From assembly GCF_015999335.1 (NCBI RefSeq), contig NZ_JAEACP010000008.1, positions 62,001 to 126,000 on the forward strand: a stretch of 64,000 nucleotides of DNA. The letters run 5' to 3'. Positions 55,265 through 64,000 of the stretch are shown here, piece by piece. The notes under the pieces are model-generated. The model saw only the letters and a program-made list of their open reading frames with translations. It was not told the origin of the DNA and ran no database searches. The stretch's first letter is position 1; every line of letters begins with the position of its first letter. Made by a program: the position numbers and the translations under genes. This DNA is from Tabrizicola soli. Lineage in GTDB: Bacteria; Pseudomonadota; Alphaproteobacteria; Rhodobacterales; Rhodobacteraceae.

Positions 55265-55296
55265 AAAGGCCCCGGGGGGAACCCCGGGGCCTTTTT
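55265..55296 (+). terminator. Intrinsic terminator after pnp
   Basis: Thirteen-base perfect stem (AAAGGCCCCGGGG with its complement), a short GGAA loop and TTTTT, about 20 bases after the pnp stop. Confidence 0.9.
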
Positions 55297-55385
55297 CGCA
55301 TTCTCTCCCTGCGCTTTCACGACTTTGTCGGATGCGCCCCCGGCTTGCCTGTCGCAAGCTTGGCCCCAGCGAAGGAGACGGCAAG

Positions 55386-55985
55386 ATGATCCGACCCCCC
55401 CTGACACGACGACAGATCCTTGGCGCGGGCCTCGCCGCCGCACTCCCGCTCCGCGCCTTCGGCCATGCCGAGCAATCGGCCGAATCCTGGGTCGTGCCCG
55501 AGGAATTCCTCCCCCGTCCGGTCCGCTTCCAGGACCCGCAGGAACCCGGCTCGATCATCGTGGACCCGGACTATTTCGCGCTTTACCACGTCCTGACCCC
55601 GCGCAAGGGGATGCAGTATTCCGTCGGCGTCGGCCGCGGCAACCTTTATGAAGCCGGCTGGTTTACCCTTGGCGCCAAGAAGGAATGGCCCAGCTGGACG
55701 CCCACCAAGGACATGATCGCCCGCGACCCCGACAGCTATGCGAAATGGGCCGAGGGAATGCCCGGGGGCCCGAAGAACCCCCTCGGGGCGCGGGCGCTGT
55801 ATCTCTTCGACGACAGCGGCGCCGACACCTTCCTGCGCATCCACGGCACGCCCGAGCCCTGGACCATCGGCTCCGCCGTCTCGAACGGCTGCGTGCGACT
55901 GGTCAACGACGACATCACCACGCTTTACGACGCGGTCGAACTGGGCGCGCCGGTGCTTCTGCTCCCCAAGCTTGAAAGCGTGTAG
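55386..55985 (+). CDS. Exported L,D-transpeptidase (YkuD domain)
   Basis: A 199-residue periplasmic protein. The N-terminus has a twin-Arg-like signal (TRRQILGAGLAAALPLRAFGHA region). The catalytic YkuD motif is HGTPEPWTIGSAVSNGCVRL, with Cys as nucleophile (S-N-G-C-V-R). Such enzymes make 3-3 peptidoglycan cross-links or attach lipoproteins. The start at MIRPPLTRRQ has AGGAGA upstream. It converges on the peroxiredoxin gene with 26 bases between. Confidence 0.9.
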   Translation: MIRPPLTRRQILGAGLAAALPLRAFGHAEQSAESWVVPEEFLPRPVRFQDPQEPGSIIVDPDYFALYHVLTPRKGMQYSVGVGRGNLYEAGWFTLGAKKEWPSWTPTKDMIARDPDSYAKWAEGMPGGPKNPLGARALYLFDDSGADTFLRIHGTPEPWTIGSAVSNGCVRLVNDDITTLYDAVELGAPVLLLPKLESV

Positions 55986-56011
55986 GGGCACCCGAAGGCG
56001 CCCCGCCGATC

Positions 56012-56662
56012 TCAGGCCTTGGCGAAGCGCAGGTACGGCAGCTTGATGTCCAGTTCGCCGAAGCGTTCCTTGGCCTGCTCGTTGTTCAGCGCCAGCGCAA
56101 CGATCACGTCCTGCCCCGGCACCCAGTTGGCCGGGGTCGCCAGCGGCACGCCGTCGGTCTTCTGCACCGCATCCAGCGCGCGCAGGATCTCGGCGAAGTT
56201 GCGGCCGATCGACATCGGATAGGTCATCGACAGGCGGATCTTCTTGTCCGGCCCGATGATGTAGACCGTCCGCACCGTCGCCGAATTGGCAGGCGTCCGA
56301 CCTTCGGTCGGCAGGTAGAAATCGGCCGGCAGCATGTCATAGGCCTTGGCCACGGTGAGCGAGGTGTCGTCGATGATCGGGAAATCCGCCGGAGCGCCGC
56401 CAAAGGACTCGATGTCGCGCTTCCACTTGCCGTGGTCGTCGACCGAGTCGACCGAGACGCCGATCACCTTGGTGTTGCGCTTCTTCCACTCGGCAGCCAG
56501 CTGGGCCACGGCGGCGAATTCCGTGGTGCAGACCGGGGTGAAGTCGCGCGGGTGGCTGAAGATGATGCCATAGCTGTCGCCCAGCCAGTCATGGAACCGG
56601 ATCGTGCCGGCAGTCGATTCGGCGGTGAAATCGGGGGCGGTATCGTTGATGCGGACGGCCAT
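56012..56662 (-). CDS. 1-Cys peroxiredoxin (Prx6 type)
   Basis: A 216-residue peroxiredoxin that reduces peroxides. The peroxidatic cysteine is C45 in SHPRDFTPVCTTEFAAV, the Prx6-type PVCTTE motif. The C-terminal arm (TPANWVPGQDVIVALALNNE) is characteristic, with no resolving Cys in the VCP context. Its promoter region lies at about 56663-56800 and contains no EcfG-type site, so it is outside the stress regulon proposed for the 14-34 kb island. Confidence 0.95.
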   Translation of the reverse strand: MAVRINDTAPDFTAESTAGTIRFHDWLGDSYGIIFSHPRDFTPVCTTEFAAVAQLAAEWKKRNTKVIGVSVDSVDDHGKWKRDIESFGGAPADFPIIDDTSLTVAKAYDMLPADFYLPTEGRTPANSATVRTVYIIGPDKKIRLSMTYPMSIGRNFAEILRALDAVQKTDGVPLATPANWVPGQDVIVALALNNEQAKERFGELDIKLPYLRFAKA

Positions 56663-56807
56663 GGAAACCTCGTCTGGTTGGAATCGCGATTGGGGCGAAG
56701 ATATGCCAGTCGGAACAGGGTTTCATCAACCGCGGCCTCTCCTCCTGAAATTAGGAAAACTGTTCCCCCACCATGGACATCTTCGCAAGTTTGTTCTGCA
56801 AGACGCC

Positions 56808-57716
56808 TCAGTCGAAGGTGCCGGTCACCCGCCCGAACAACATGAAGGCCCGCGCGGTGCGCGTGTCTGACAGCTCGGCCACCTCGGCGTCCGTGGCATT
56901 CGGCTCGGCTGCGGCGAAGGTCCGGTCGAAGGTCCGCAGGAAATGGTGCGCCGCATCGCGGAAGACCGGGTCCGTCTTCATCCGCGCCGCGGTCAGCGCC
57001 AGCACAGCCTCGTCACGGATGCCGCCGACCGCCGCGATCGCCTTGCCGCGCTCTCCGGCCGCGAAGCGCCGCCACAGCTCGGGCGGACAGGGCTCGGGCG
57101 GCAGGTCGTCCATGTAGGTCCCGTCCTGGCTGAGCAGCGTCAGCACATCCTGCGCCGCGCGGATCAGCTTGGCCACCGTCCGGTCCGCCAGCGCCAGACG
57201 CAGGGCGCGGAAACCCTCCTTGTCCTGGGGCGATTCCGGGAATTGCAGCGCCCGGATGAAATCGGCGATCGACAGCGGCGGCGGCACCTCCTCGGGCTCC
57301 AGCGCTAGCGCGGGCTGTTCCGCGGGAGGTTCGGGCTGCGGCCGCGCCGTCGTCGTCCGGTTCTGCCGCGCCGCCGGCGGTTCCTCGGACCGGGCCGCCA
57401 GCCGCACCTGCGCCGGGATCTGCGCCGGGACGGGGGCCGCGCGCATCGTCTCCAGCGTCGCCTGCAATCGCGCCGCCTCGTCCCGCAACGCGTGCACCGA
57501 GCGCAGCGTGGACACCACCCCCCAGATCAGCACGACCGGCAGCACTGCCATCAGCAGCACCAGAACCCAGCCGAAGACTCCCCGCGTCTCGCCGCCAAGG
57601 AACACATCCGACAAGACCAGCAGGACCCAGAGCAGGCTCAGCCCCGCGCCGGCCGCCTCCAGCCCGCGCCCGGCGGGCAGCGGCGGCAGGGACGGCAGAT
57701 CTCGCGTCGGTCTCAC
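56808..57716 (-). CDS. Conserved membrane protein, function unknown
   Basis: A 302-residue protein with two N-terminal membrane spans (about residues 22-42 and 48-68), a short coiled-coil-like stretch (VHALRDEAARLQATLETM), a Pro/Glu-rich linker (about 90-145) and a helical C-terminal domain (LSIADFIRALQFPESPQDKE onward). I recall similar proteins in other Rhodobacterales but no named function. It ends 91 bases before... the peroxiredoxin promoter region and starts nine bases after the greA stop, so it is probably cotranscribed with greA. Confidence 0.65.
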   Translation of the reverse strand: MRPTRDLPSLPPLPAGRGLEAAGAGLSLLWVLLVLSDVFLGGETRGVFGWVLVLLMAVLPVVLIWGVVSTLRSVHALRDEAARLQATLETMRAAPVPAQIPAQVRLAARSEEPPAARQNRTTTARPQPEPPAEQPALALEPEEVPPPLSIADFIRALQFPESPQDKEGFRALRLALADRTVAKLIRAAQDVLTLLSQDGTYMDDLPPEPCPPELWRRFAAGERGKAIAAVGGIRDEAVLALTAARMKTDPVFRDAAHHFLRTFDRTFAAAEPNATDAEVAELSDTRTARAFMLFGRVTGTFD

Positions 57717-57725
57717 CGGAACGCC

Positions 57726-58196
57726 CTAAAGATAGCGGACGCTGAGGATTTCGTAGGACCGGGTTCCGCCGGGGGTCTTGACCTCCACGCTGTCGCCCTC
57801 GTCCTTGCCGATCAGGGAGCGGGCCAGGGGAGAGCGGATGTTCAGAAGCCCGTTCTCGATGTCGGCCTCGGTCTCGCCGACGATCTGATAGGTCTTTTCC
57901 TCATCGGTATCCTCGTCCACCACCGTCACCGTGGCGCCGAACTTGACCGAGCCGGAGAGTTTCGACGGGTCGATGACCTCCGCCAGGGAAAGCAGGCCCT
58001 CAAGCTCCTTGATCCGGCCCTCGATGAAACCCTGCTTCTCGCGCGCGGCGTGGTACTCGGCGTTTTCCGACAGGTCGCCATGCTCGCGCGCCTCGGCGAT
58101 ATCGCGGATGATCGCCGGGCGGTCGACGGTTTTCAGCTGCTTCAGTTCGCCATCCAGCGCGTCGAAACCGCGCCGCGTCATCGGGATCTTTTCCAT
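57726..58196 (-). CDS. greA: Transcript cleavage factor GreA
   Basis: A 156-residue elongation factor that rescues back-tracked RNA polymerase. The coiled-coil tip motif [20 protein letters not shown] is present, with the acidic residues that reach into the secondary channel. The C-terminal FKBP-like domain has [15 protein letters not shown] and [20 protein letters not shown]. Length and start ([14 protein letters not shown]) are canonical. The preceding 222 bases up to the divergent ETF-QO gene hold no other gene. Confidence 0.97.
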   Translation of the reverse strand: MEKIPMTRRGFDALDGELKQLKTVDRPAIIRDIAEAREHGDLSENAEYHAAREKQGFIEGRIKELEGLLSLAEVIDPSKLSGSVKFGATVTVVDEDTDEEKTYQIVGETEADIENGLLNIRSPLARSLIGKDEGDSVEVKTPGGTRSYEILSVRYL

Positions 58197-58418
58197 CGGC
58201 CTTCCACTGCAAAACAAGAAGCCACGGGCCGGGTTGCGACCTGTGACTTCATACGATCTCGCGCTCACCTCACCCGATGGGCCCCGGAATTGCAAGGGGG
58301 GATGCCGGAAACCGGCGGCGAAGCACCCCCGCGCCACCGCGTCACGGTTGACCTCGGGGCGATGCTGGGGCAACAGGAACCCCGCAGGAATTTGGCGTCC
58401 CCGGGGGGAGGAACAGGC

Positions 58419-60065
58419 ATGACCGCGATCCAGCGCGAGAAGATGGACTATGACGTCGTGATCGTCGGCGCCGGGCCTGCCGGCCTCTCGGCAGCGATCC
58501 GGCTCAAGCAGCTTGATCCCGATCGTTCGGTCGTGGTGCTGGAGAAAGGCTCCGAGGTCGGCGCGCATATCCTGTCCGGCGCCGTCCTCGATCCTTGCGG
58601 CCTGGATGCCCTGCTGCCCGACTGGCGGACCATGGACGCGCCGATCAAGACCGAGGTGAAGGAGGACAACTTCTACCTCCTCGGCCCGGCGGGCCAGATC
58701 CGCATCCCGAACTGGCCGATGCCGCCCTTGATGAACAACCATGGCAACTACATCGTCTCGATGGCCAACGTCTGCCGCTGGATGGCCGGCGTGGCCGAAG
58801 GGCTGGGCGTCGAGATCTTCCCCGGCATGGCCTGTTCCGAGCTGGTTTATGAGGGCGACACCGTCGTCGGCGTGGTGGCGGGCGAATTCGGCCGCGACCC
58901 CGAAACGCGCGAGCCCGGCCCCTCCTACGAGCCCGGCATGGAACTGCGCGGCAAATATGTCTTCCTGTCCGAAGGCGTGCGCGGCAGCCTGGCCAAGGAA
59001 GTCATCGGCAAATACCAGCTGTCGAACGGCCACTGCCCGCAGAAGTTCGGCCTCGGCATGAAGGAAATCTGGGAGATCGACCCTTCGAAGCACCGCGAGG
59101 GCACCGTCACCCACACGATGGGCTGGCCGCTGGGCAAGAACGCGGGCGGCGGGTCGTTCATCTATCATCTTGAAAACAATCAGGTCTACGTGGGCTTCGT
59201 CGTCCACCTGAACTACGCGAATCCGCATCTCTACCCCTACATGGAATTCCAGCGATTCAAGCACCACCCGATGGTGGCGGACCTGCTGAAGGGCGGCAAA
59301 CGCGTGGCCTATGGCGCCCGCGCGATCTCCGAGGGCGGCTGGCAGTCGATCCCGAAGTTGGTCGCCCCCGGCGTGGCGCTTCTGGGCTGCTCGGCGGGCC
59401 TGGTGAACGTGCCCCGCATCAAGGGCAACCACAACGCCATGCTCTCCGGCAAGGCCGCCGCCGAGGCCGCCCATGCCGCCATCACCGCCGGCCGCGCCAG
59501 GGATGAGCTGGCCGCCTATGAGACCGAGGTCCGCTCCGGCCCGATCGCCAGGGACCTGAAGAAGGTCCGCAACGTCAAGCCCCTGTGGTCGAAGTTCGGC
59601 CTGACTGCCAGCCTGATGGGCGGCGGCCTCGACATGTGGACCAACACGCTGGGCTTCTCGCTCTTCGGCACACTGAAGCACGGCAAGTCCGACGCGGCGG
59701 CGACCGGCCTCGCCAAGGACTTCCAGCCGATCGACTATCCGAAACCCGACGGCAAGCTGTCCTTCGACCGGCTGACCAACGTCGCCTTCTCCTTCACCAA
59801 CCATGACGAGAACCAGCCCGCCCACCTGGTGCTGAAGGACCCCTCGGTCCCGATCGCCGTCAACCTGCCGAAATACGCCGAACCCGCGCAGCGTTACTGC
59901 CCGGCCGGAGTCTACGAGGTGCTGGGCGAAGGCCAGGACGCCACCTTCCGGATCAACTTCCAGAACTGCGTCCACTGCAAGACCTGCGACATCAAGGACC
60001 CGTCACAGAATATCAACTGGACCACGCCCCAGGGCGGCGGCGGCCCGAACTACCCCAACATGTGA
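58419..60065 (+). CDS. Electron transfer flavoprotein-ubiquinone oxidoreductase
   Basis: A 548-residue membrane-associated flavoprotein passing electrons from ETF (fatty acid and amino acid oxidation) to ubiquinone. The FAD loop is [17 protein letters not shown], the ubiquinone-binding and membrane-contact part is in the middle ([20 protein letters not shown]), and the 4Fe-4S cluster cysteines are in [10 protein letters not shown] and [13 protein letters not shown]. Start at [12 protein letters not shown] follows GGGGGGAGG. ETF subunit genes are not in the window. Confidence 0.96.
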   Translation: MTAIQREKMDYDVVIVGAGPAGLSAAIRLKQLDPDRSVVVLEKGSEVGAHILSGAVLDPCGLDALLPDWRTMDAPIKTEVKEDNFYLLGPAGQIRIPNWPMPPLMNNHGNYIVSMANVCRWMAGVAEGLGVEIFPGMACSELVYEGDTVVGVVAGEFGRDPETREPGPSYEPGMELRGKYVFLSEGVRGSLAKEVIGKYQLSNGHCPQKFGLGMKEIWEIDPSKHREGTVTHTMGWPLGKNAGGGSFIYHLENNQVYVGFVVHLNYANPHLYPYMEFQRFKHHPMVADLLKGGKRVAYGARAISEGGWQSIPKLVAPGVALLGCSAGLVNVPRIKGNHNAMLSGKAAAEAAHAAITAGRARDELAAYETEVRSGPIARDLKKVRNVKPLWSKFGLTASLMGGGLDMWTNTLGFSLFGTLKHGKSDAAATGLAKDFQPIDYPKPDGKLSFDRLTNVAFSFTNHDENQPAHLVLKDPSVPIAVNLPKYAEPAQRYCPAGVYEVLGEGQDATFRINFQNCVHCKTCDIKDPSQNINWTTPQGGGGPNYPNM

Positions 60066-60179
60066 CGGTTCACGCAAGCGTGTTGCGCAAAAGGTTGCGG
60101 GCGGGCGGGACAAGGCCCGCCCGCATTGCCTTGTCCCGCCCGGCCCGCTAGCTTTCCGGCACCGCCCGAGGAGTGTCCG

Positions 60180-61889
60180 ATGCCCAAGTCCCGCCTGTTC
60201 ACCGCGCTTGCGCTTGCCGCAGCCCTGGGCACCCCGCTGCGGGCCGAGGATGCCGGGGCCTATCTCGCCGCGCGGGTGGCCGAAGCGCAGAACGATTTCC
60301 GCGCCGCCTCGGGCTGGTACGGCCGCGCGATCCTCTCGGACGGCAGCACCCCGGCCCTGCTGGAAGGCGCGATCCTTGCCGAACTGGGCAGTGGCGACTT
60401 TGCCCTGGCCGTCGAGGCCGCGCGCAAGCTCAAGACCCTGCAGGCCGAGCCCAGCCAGCTCGCCGAATTTGCCCTTCTCGCCGACGAGGCCCAGCGCGAG
60501 GATTACGCCGCCCTGCTGGCCGCCGCCGACAAGGGTCGCAATGTCGGAGAACTGGTCGATGGCCTGGTCCGCGCCTGGGCCAGTGTCGGCGCGGGCAAGA
60601 TGTCCGACGCCCTTGCCGCCTTCGACGAGATCAGCCGGACCGAGGGCCTCGCCGCCTTCGGCCAGTACCACAAGGGCCTGGCGCTCGCCTCGGTCGGCGA
60701 TCTCGAGGGCGCCGACGAGATCCTCTCCGGCCGCGCCGCCGGGCCGATCTACATGATGCGTCGCGGCGTTTTCGCCCATGTCCAGATCCTCAGCCAGCTG
60801 GAACGCAACGCCGATGCGCTGGCACTGCTGGACAAATCCTTCGGCACCGGCCCCGACCCGATCGTCGATGCCCTGCGCCACCGGCTCCAGGCCGGCGAGC
60901 CCCTGCCGTTCGACACGGTCCGCTCCGCCCGCGACGGCATCGCCGAGGTGTTCTTCTCGGTCGCCACCGCGCTGAACGGCGACGCCGATCCGGTCTATAC
61001 CCTCCTGCACCTGCGCGTGGCGGGCTACCTGCGCCCGGATCATACCGACGCCAAGCTTCTGACCGCCGATGTGCTGGAAACGCTGGGCCAGCACCAGCTC
61101 GCCGCCGAGACCTACGCCAGCTTCCCGGCCGAGGATCCCGCCCATGTCTCGGCCGAGATCGGCCGCGCCGGGGCGCTCTGGTCGGACGGCAAGGTCGACG
61201 CCGCGATCGAGGCGCTGCAGGCCCTGGCCCGCGCCAATCCCGGCCTGGTCTCGGTCCAGTTCGCCCTGGCCGACATGCTGCGCGCCGAAGACCGTTTCGA
61301 CGAGGCGCGAACCGCCTATACCGCCGCCATTGATCTGAAGCCCCGGATCGGCAAGGAGGACTGGGTGCTGTTCTTCTATCGCGGCATCTGCCACGAGCAG
61401 TTGAGGGACTGGGCCCCGGCCGAGGCCGATTTCCGCAAGGCGCTGGAGCTGAACCCCAACCAGCCGCAGGTCCTGAACTATCTCGGCTACGGCCTCGTGG
61501 ACCGGGGCGAGAAGCTGGACGAGGCGCTGGCCATGATCGAGAAGGCCGTCGCCGCCGACCCGGACAAGGGCTATATCATCGACAGCCTCGCCTGGGCCTA
61601 TTTCCGCCTTGGCCGCTATGCCGATGCGCTGGAGCCGATGGAGAAGGCCTCGCTCCTGGAGCCGGTCGATCCGGTCGTCACCGACCATCTGGGCGACGTC
61701 TACTGGATGGTGGGCCGCAAGCTCGAGGCGCGGTTCCAGTGGCGCCGGGCGCTTTCCTTCGAGCCGACCGAAACCGATGCCGAGCGCATCCGCCGCAAGC
61801 TTGAACTCGGGCTCGACGCGGTGATGGCGGCGGAGGGCGGCTCGGCCCCGGCCAAGCCTCCGCTCAAGGCCGCCGAGAATGGCGATTGA
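60180..61889 (+). CDS. Exported TPR-repeat protein
   Basis: A 569-residue protein with a signal peptide ([20 protein letters not shown]) and tetratricopeptide-like helical repeats along its length, clearest in the C-terminal half ([47 protein letters not shown]). Probably periplasmic and acting as a protein-protein scaffold. It overlaps ispE by 11 bases, a linkage seen in other Rhodobacterales. No enzyme motif is visible. Confidence 0.85.
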   Translation: MPKSRLFTALALAAALGTPLRAEDAGAYLAARVAEAQNDFRAASGWYGRAILSDGSTPALLEGAILAELGSGDFALAVEAARKLKTLQAEPSQLAEFALLADEAQREDYAALLAAADKGRNVGELVDGLVRAWASVGAGKMSDALAAFDEISRTEGLAAFGQYHKGLALASVGDLEGADEILSGRAAGPIYMMRRGVFAHVQILSQLERNADALALLDKSFGTGPDPIVDALRHRLQAGEPLPFDTVRSARDGIAEVFFSVATALNGDADPVYTLLHLRVAGYLRPDHTDAKLLTADVLETLGQHQLAAETYASFPAEDPAHVSAEIGRAGALWSDGKVDAAIEALQALARANPGLVSVQFALADMLRAEDRFDEARTAYTAAIDLKPRIGKEDWVLFFYRGICHEQLRDWAPAEADFRKALELNPNQPQVLNYLGYGLVDRGEKLDEALAMIEKAVAADPDKGYIIDSLAWAYFRLGRYADALEPMEKASLLEPVDPVVTDHLGDVYWMVGRKLEARFQWRRALSFEPTETDAERIRRKLELGLDAVMAAEGGSAPAKPPLKAAENGD

Positions 61890-62727
61890 GCCGGTCCAGG
61901 TTTTCGCCCCGGCCAAGCTGAACCTCTGTCTCCATGTCACCGGGCGGCGGCCGGACGGCTATCACCTGCTCGACAGCCTGGTGGTCTTCGCCTCGGTGGG
62001 CGACCGGGTAAGCGCGGACATGGGACCGGAGCTCACGCTAAGGATCACCGGGCCCGAGGCCGCGGATCTCACGGCCGGGCCCGACAATCTGGTGCTGCGG
62101 GCGGCCCTTGCGATGGGCCTGGACGCGACTCTGGTTCTGGAGAAGATCCTGCCCCTCGCCTCCGGCATCGGCGGCGGCTCGGCCGATGCGGCGGCCACGC
62201 TGCGCGCTCTGGCCCGGTTGACCGGCAGGCCCCTGCCACCGATGGCAGGGGTGCTGCGGCTTGGCGCCGATGTGCCGGTCTGCCTTGCCGGCCGCCCCAC
62301 CCGCATGTCCGGCATCGGCGAGATCCTGCACCCCCTGCCGCCGCTTCCGGCCATGGCCTGCGTCCTGGTCAACCCGCGTGTGCCCGTCCCCACGCCCCCG
62401 GTCTTCGCCGCCCTCGCCCGGCGCGACAATCCCCCGCTGCCCGACCTGCCCGCCCACGCCCTGGCCTGCGCCCCCGCGCTTGCCGCCTGGCTTTCCGCCC
62501 ATACGCGCAACGACCTCGCGGCCCCCGCCCGCGAGGTCGCCCCGGTTCTGGCGGAAGTGCAAGCGGCGCTGGAGGCCACGCCGGACTGCCTCCTGGCCCG
62601 GATGTCCGGCTCCGGCGGCACCCATTTCGGCCTGTTCGCCGACTCCGCCACCGCAGAGAACGCCGCCGCGACCCTCCGCACCACGCATCCCGCCTGGTGG
62701 GTGGCGCCCGGCCGGATCCTGGACTGA
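61879..62727 (+). CDS. ispE: 4-diphosphocytidyl-2-C-methylerythritol kinase IspE
   Basis: A 282-residue GHMP kinase of the non-mevalonate isoprenoid pathway, phosphorylating CDP-methylerythritol. N-terminal [20 protein letters not shown] is characteristic, and the ATP-binding Gly-rich loop is [20 protein letters not shown]. The C-terminal GHMP motif is [14 protein letters not shown]. It starts inside the TPR gene (11-base overlap) and is followed by a repeat-bearing non-coding stretch. Confidence 0.96.
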   Translation: MAIEPVQVFAPAKLNLCLHVTGRRPDGYHLLDSLVVFASVGDRVSADMGPELTLRITGPEAADLTAGPDNLVLRAALAMGLDATLVLEKILPLASGIGGGSADAAATLRALARLTGRPLPPMAGVLRLGADVPVCLAGRPTRMSGIGEILHPLPPLPAMACVLVNPRVPVPTPPVFAALARRDNPPLPDLPAHALACAPALAAWLSAHTRNDLAAPAREVAPVLAEVQAALEATPDCLLARMSGSGGTHFGLFADSATAENAAATLRTTHPAWWVAPGRILD

Positions 62728-63038
62728 CCTGCCCCCCTCCCACAGCCGCTCGTCGAGCACTTCGTGCACTCCTCGCCCCGGTCCCGCGACGAGCCGCGAA
62801 GTACCCGAGGAGCCGCACCGCCAGCTGTTTTCCGACGCACTGCGACGAGTGCACGAAGTGCTTGAGGAGCCGCCCCTTGGCAGAGCGGCCGGCCCCCAGG
62901 CCATGACGCTCCGGAACGGCTCCCACCACCCTTGCCCGCAGCAATCAGCCACAGCCGGGTTAACCAATCCTGAATATCCACAGGCAACCCATTGATATCA
63001 CGGCATCCTCAGCGTCTGCCCGCGTGGACGGCCCTTTC
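62728..63038. other. 311-base non-coding stretch between ispE and fliP
   Basis: The two flanking genes converge. The left half holds the three-copy repeat cluster; the right half (62874-63038) has no gene, terminator or repeat that I can support. Confidence 0.6.
62751..62873. repeat. Cluster of three related ~30-base repeats downstream of ispE
   Basis: Copies at 62751-62775 (inverted), 62787-62816 (direct, diverged) and 62843-62873 (direct). They share the core CGACGAG...CGAAGT...GAGGAG; the inner GCAC-TTC-GTGC can form a small hairpin. A further copy is at 42871. Confidence 0.6.
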
Positions 63039-63773
63039 TCAGAAATAGCTCCGCACCAGCGCCCCCGAGACCAGCGCCCAACCGTCCGCCACCACGAAGA
63101 AGATCAGCTTGAACGGCAGCGAGACCACCGCCGGCGGGACCATCATCATCCCCATCGACATCAGGATCGCCGCCACCACCAGGTCGATGATCAGGAAGGG
63201 CAGGAAGATCATGAACCCGATCTCGAAGGCCCGCTGGATCTCGGAGAGCAGGAAGGATGGCACGAGCAAGGAAAGAGGCGCCTCGCCCGGCGGAACCGGC
63301 GCGACCGCCGCCCCCGGCGTCACCCGCAGGTCCTGGAGGATCTGGAAGGTCTCGGGATCGACCCGCAGCGACATGAACTCGCGGAAGGGCAGGATCGCCG
63401 CCTGCAACGCCGGGCCCATCTCCATCCTGCCGCTGGTCAGCGGCTCGATCCCGCTGACCCAGGCCTCGGTGAAGACCGGATCCATCACATACCAGGTAAG
63501 GAACATCGCAAGGCTGACGATCAGCATGTTCGGCGGTGCCTGCTGCAGCCCGATCGCCTGCCGCAGGATCGACAGCACGGTGACGATGAAGGGAAAGCAG
63601 GTCACCATCACCGCCAGACCGGGCGCGATGCTCAGTACCGTGACCAGCAGCAGAAGCTGCACCGACCGCATCGAGAGCGAGCCCTCCCCGCCCAGGTCGA
63701 TCGACAGCGCCTGCGCCGCCGCAGGCCCGGCGACGCCGGCCAGCAGCGCGGCAAGGAGCAGGCTGCGGCTCAC
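63039..63773 (-). CDS. fliP: Flagellar export gate protein FliP
   Basis: A 244-residue component of the flagellar type III export gate core. A signal peptide (SRSLLLAALLAGVAGPAAAQ) is typical of FliP. Family motifs are MVTCFPFIVTVLSILRQAIG, PPNMLIVSLAMFLTWYVM, and the C-terminal SEIQRAFEIGFMIFLPFLII with MGMMMVPPAVVSLPFKLIFF. It overlaps the upstream fliN gene by four bases. It belongs to a second flagellar locus at the window edge, separate from fliQ. Confidence 0.96.
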   Translation of the reverse strand: MSRSLLLAALLAGVAGPAAAQALSIDLGGEGSLSMRSVQLLLLVTVLSIAPGLAVMVTCFPFIVTVLSILRQAIGLQQAPPNMLIVSLAMFLTWYVMDPVFTEAWVSGIEPLTSGRMEMGPALQAAILPFREFMSLRVDPETFQILQDLRVTPGAAVAPVPPGEAPLSLLVPSFLLSEIQRAFEIGFMIFLPFLIIDLVVAAILMSMGMMMVPPAVVSLPFKLIFFVVADGWALVSGALVRSYF

Positions 63774-64000
63774 AGTCCACCGCGAAGATTGGCGACCTCG
63801 GTCAGGCGGACGGCAAGCTGGCCGGCATTCTCGCCCTCCAGTTCGGTCAGCTCGCCCCGGGCGATCAGCCGGTCGCCGACATACAGTTCCACCGGATCGT
63901 CCACCCTGCGGTCCAGTTGCAGGACCGCATCCTTGGACAGCCGCAGGAGGTCGCGCACCAGGGGACGGGCGCGGCCGACCGAGATCGTGACCTCGATCGG
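63770..64000 (-). CDS. fliN: FliN C-ring protein (5' end outside window)
   Basis: The last 76 codons plus stop of a flagellar motor switch protein of the FliN/SpoA type. The visible part has PIEVTISVGRARPLVRDLL, LQLDRRVDDPVELYVGDRLI and ARGELTELEGENAGQLAVRL, the standard SpoA domain sequence. The N-terminus lies beyond the right edge. The stop overlaps fliP by four bases, the common fliN-fliP arrangement. Confidence 0.93.
   Translation of the reverse strand, partial: PIEVTISVGRARPLVRDLLRLSKDAVLQLDRRVDDPVELYVGDRLIARGELTELEGENAGQLAVRLTEVANLRGGL

Noticed and set aside
51303-55301. Open frame of 1332 codons on the minus strand across addA, trxA, eamA and pnp
   Set aside because: It is antisense to well-recognised genes. 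Long antisense frames are expected in high-GC DNA, and the translation shows no family motif.
56663-56800. GGAAC box upstream of the peroxiredoxin gene on the minus strand
   Set aside because: No GTT element at 16 or 17 bases spacing, so it does not qualify as an EcfG-type site.
57726-59975. Minus-strand frame of 749 codons that contains greA at its end
   Set aside because: Only the last 156 codons (GreA) are real; the rest is antisense to ETF-QO and has no recognisable domain.

Overview
The window is high-GC, densely packed alphaproteobacterial chromosome. Gene content and order point to a Rhodobacter-like member of the Rhodobacterales. The markers are the prrB / prrC(senC) / prrA(regA) / hvrA-like redox locus near ahcY, the tsaE-amgK-murU-addB-addA-trxA run, an alphaproteobacterial flagellar system with FlaF, FlbT and a DUF1217 protein, and ubiE-ubiB. 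I saw no rRNA, tRNA, CRISPR array, insertion sequence or prophage gene. No genus can be named from the sequence alone.

Layout. (1) 1-1783: ubiE (cut by the window edge) and ubiB. (2) 1784-13766: a flagellar block with fliK-flgD on the minus strand; a rod-binding protein, FlgN-like chaperone, flagellin, flaF, flbT and DUF1217 on plus; fliI on minus; then flgB-flgC-fliE-fliQ-flgF-flgG-flgA-flgH-fliL on plus. (3) 13763-34380: a stress-response island of mostly small genes. It encodes DUF3008, an LLM flavin oxidoreductase, an alkyladenine glycosylase, KatE catalase, TreZ, two DUF892 proteins, two DUF2934 proteins, a short-chain dehydrogenase, two Ku proteins flanking LigD, a PRC-barrel protein, a DUF421 protein, and several repeat-rich or single-membrane-span small proteins. 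(4) 34614-38150: DUF2853, ahcY, a GT8 glycosyltransferase and an HD hydrolase. (5) 38156-41212: the H-NS-like hvrA, prrA, prrC and divergent prrB. (6) 41272-51900: a PAS protein, tsaE, amgK, murU, addB, addA, trxA. (7) 52032-62727: an EamA transporter, pnp, an L,D-transpeptidase, a peroxiredoxin, an unknown membrane protein, greA, ETF-QO, a TPR protein, ispE. (8) 63039-64000: fliP and the start of fliN, a second flagellar locus.

The most notable feature is region 3. Seventeen promoter-like sites of the form GGAAC-N16/17-NGTT sit upstream of its genes on both strands. This is the pattern known for the alphaproteobacterial general stress response sigma factor EcfG. The same region encodes an EcfG-like sigma factor, a NepR-like anti-sigma factor, an HWE-family histidine kinase, and a response regulator whose C-terminal part resembles sigma region 2 of the local sigma factor. 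That response regulator has the domain order opposite to classical PhyR (receiver first, sigma mimic second) and no region 4. I infer a compact general stress regulon whose regulators and many targets (peroxide detoxification, DNA end joining, base repair, trehalose synthesis, ferritin-like and envelope proteins) lie together. The wiring is inference; the motifs and the sigma-2 similarity are visible in the sequence.
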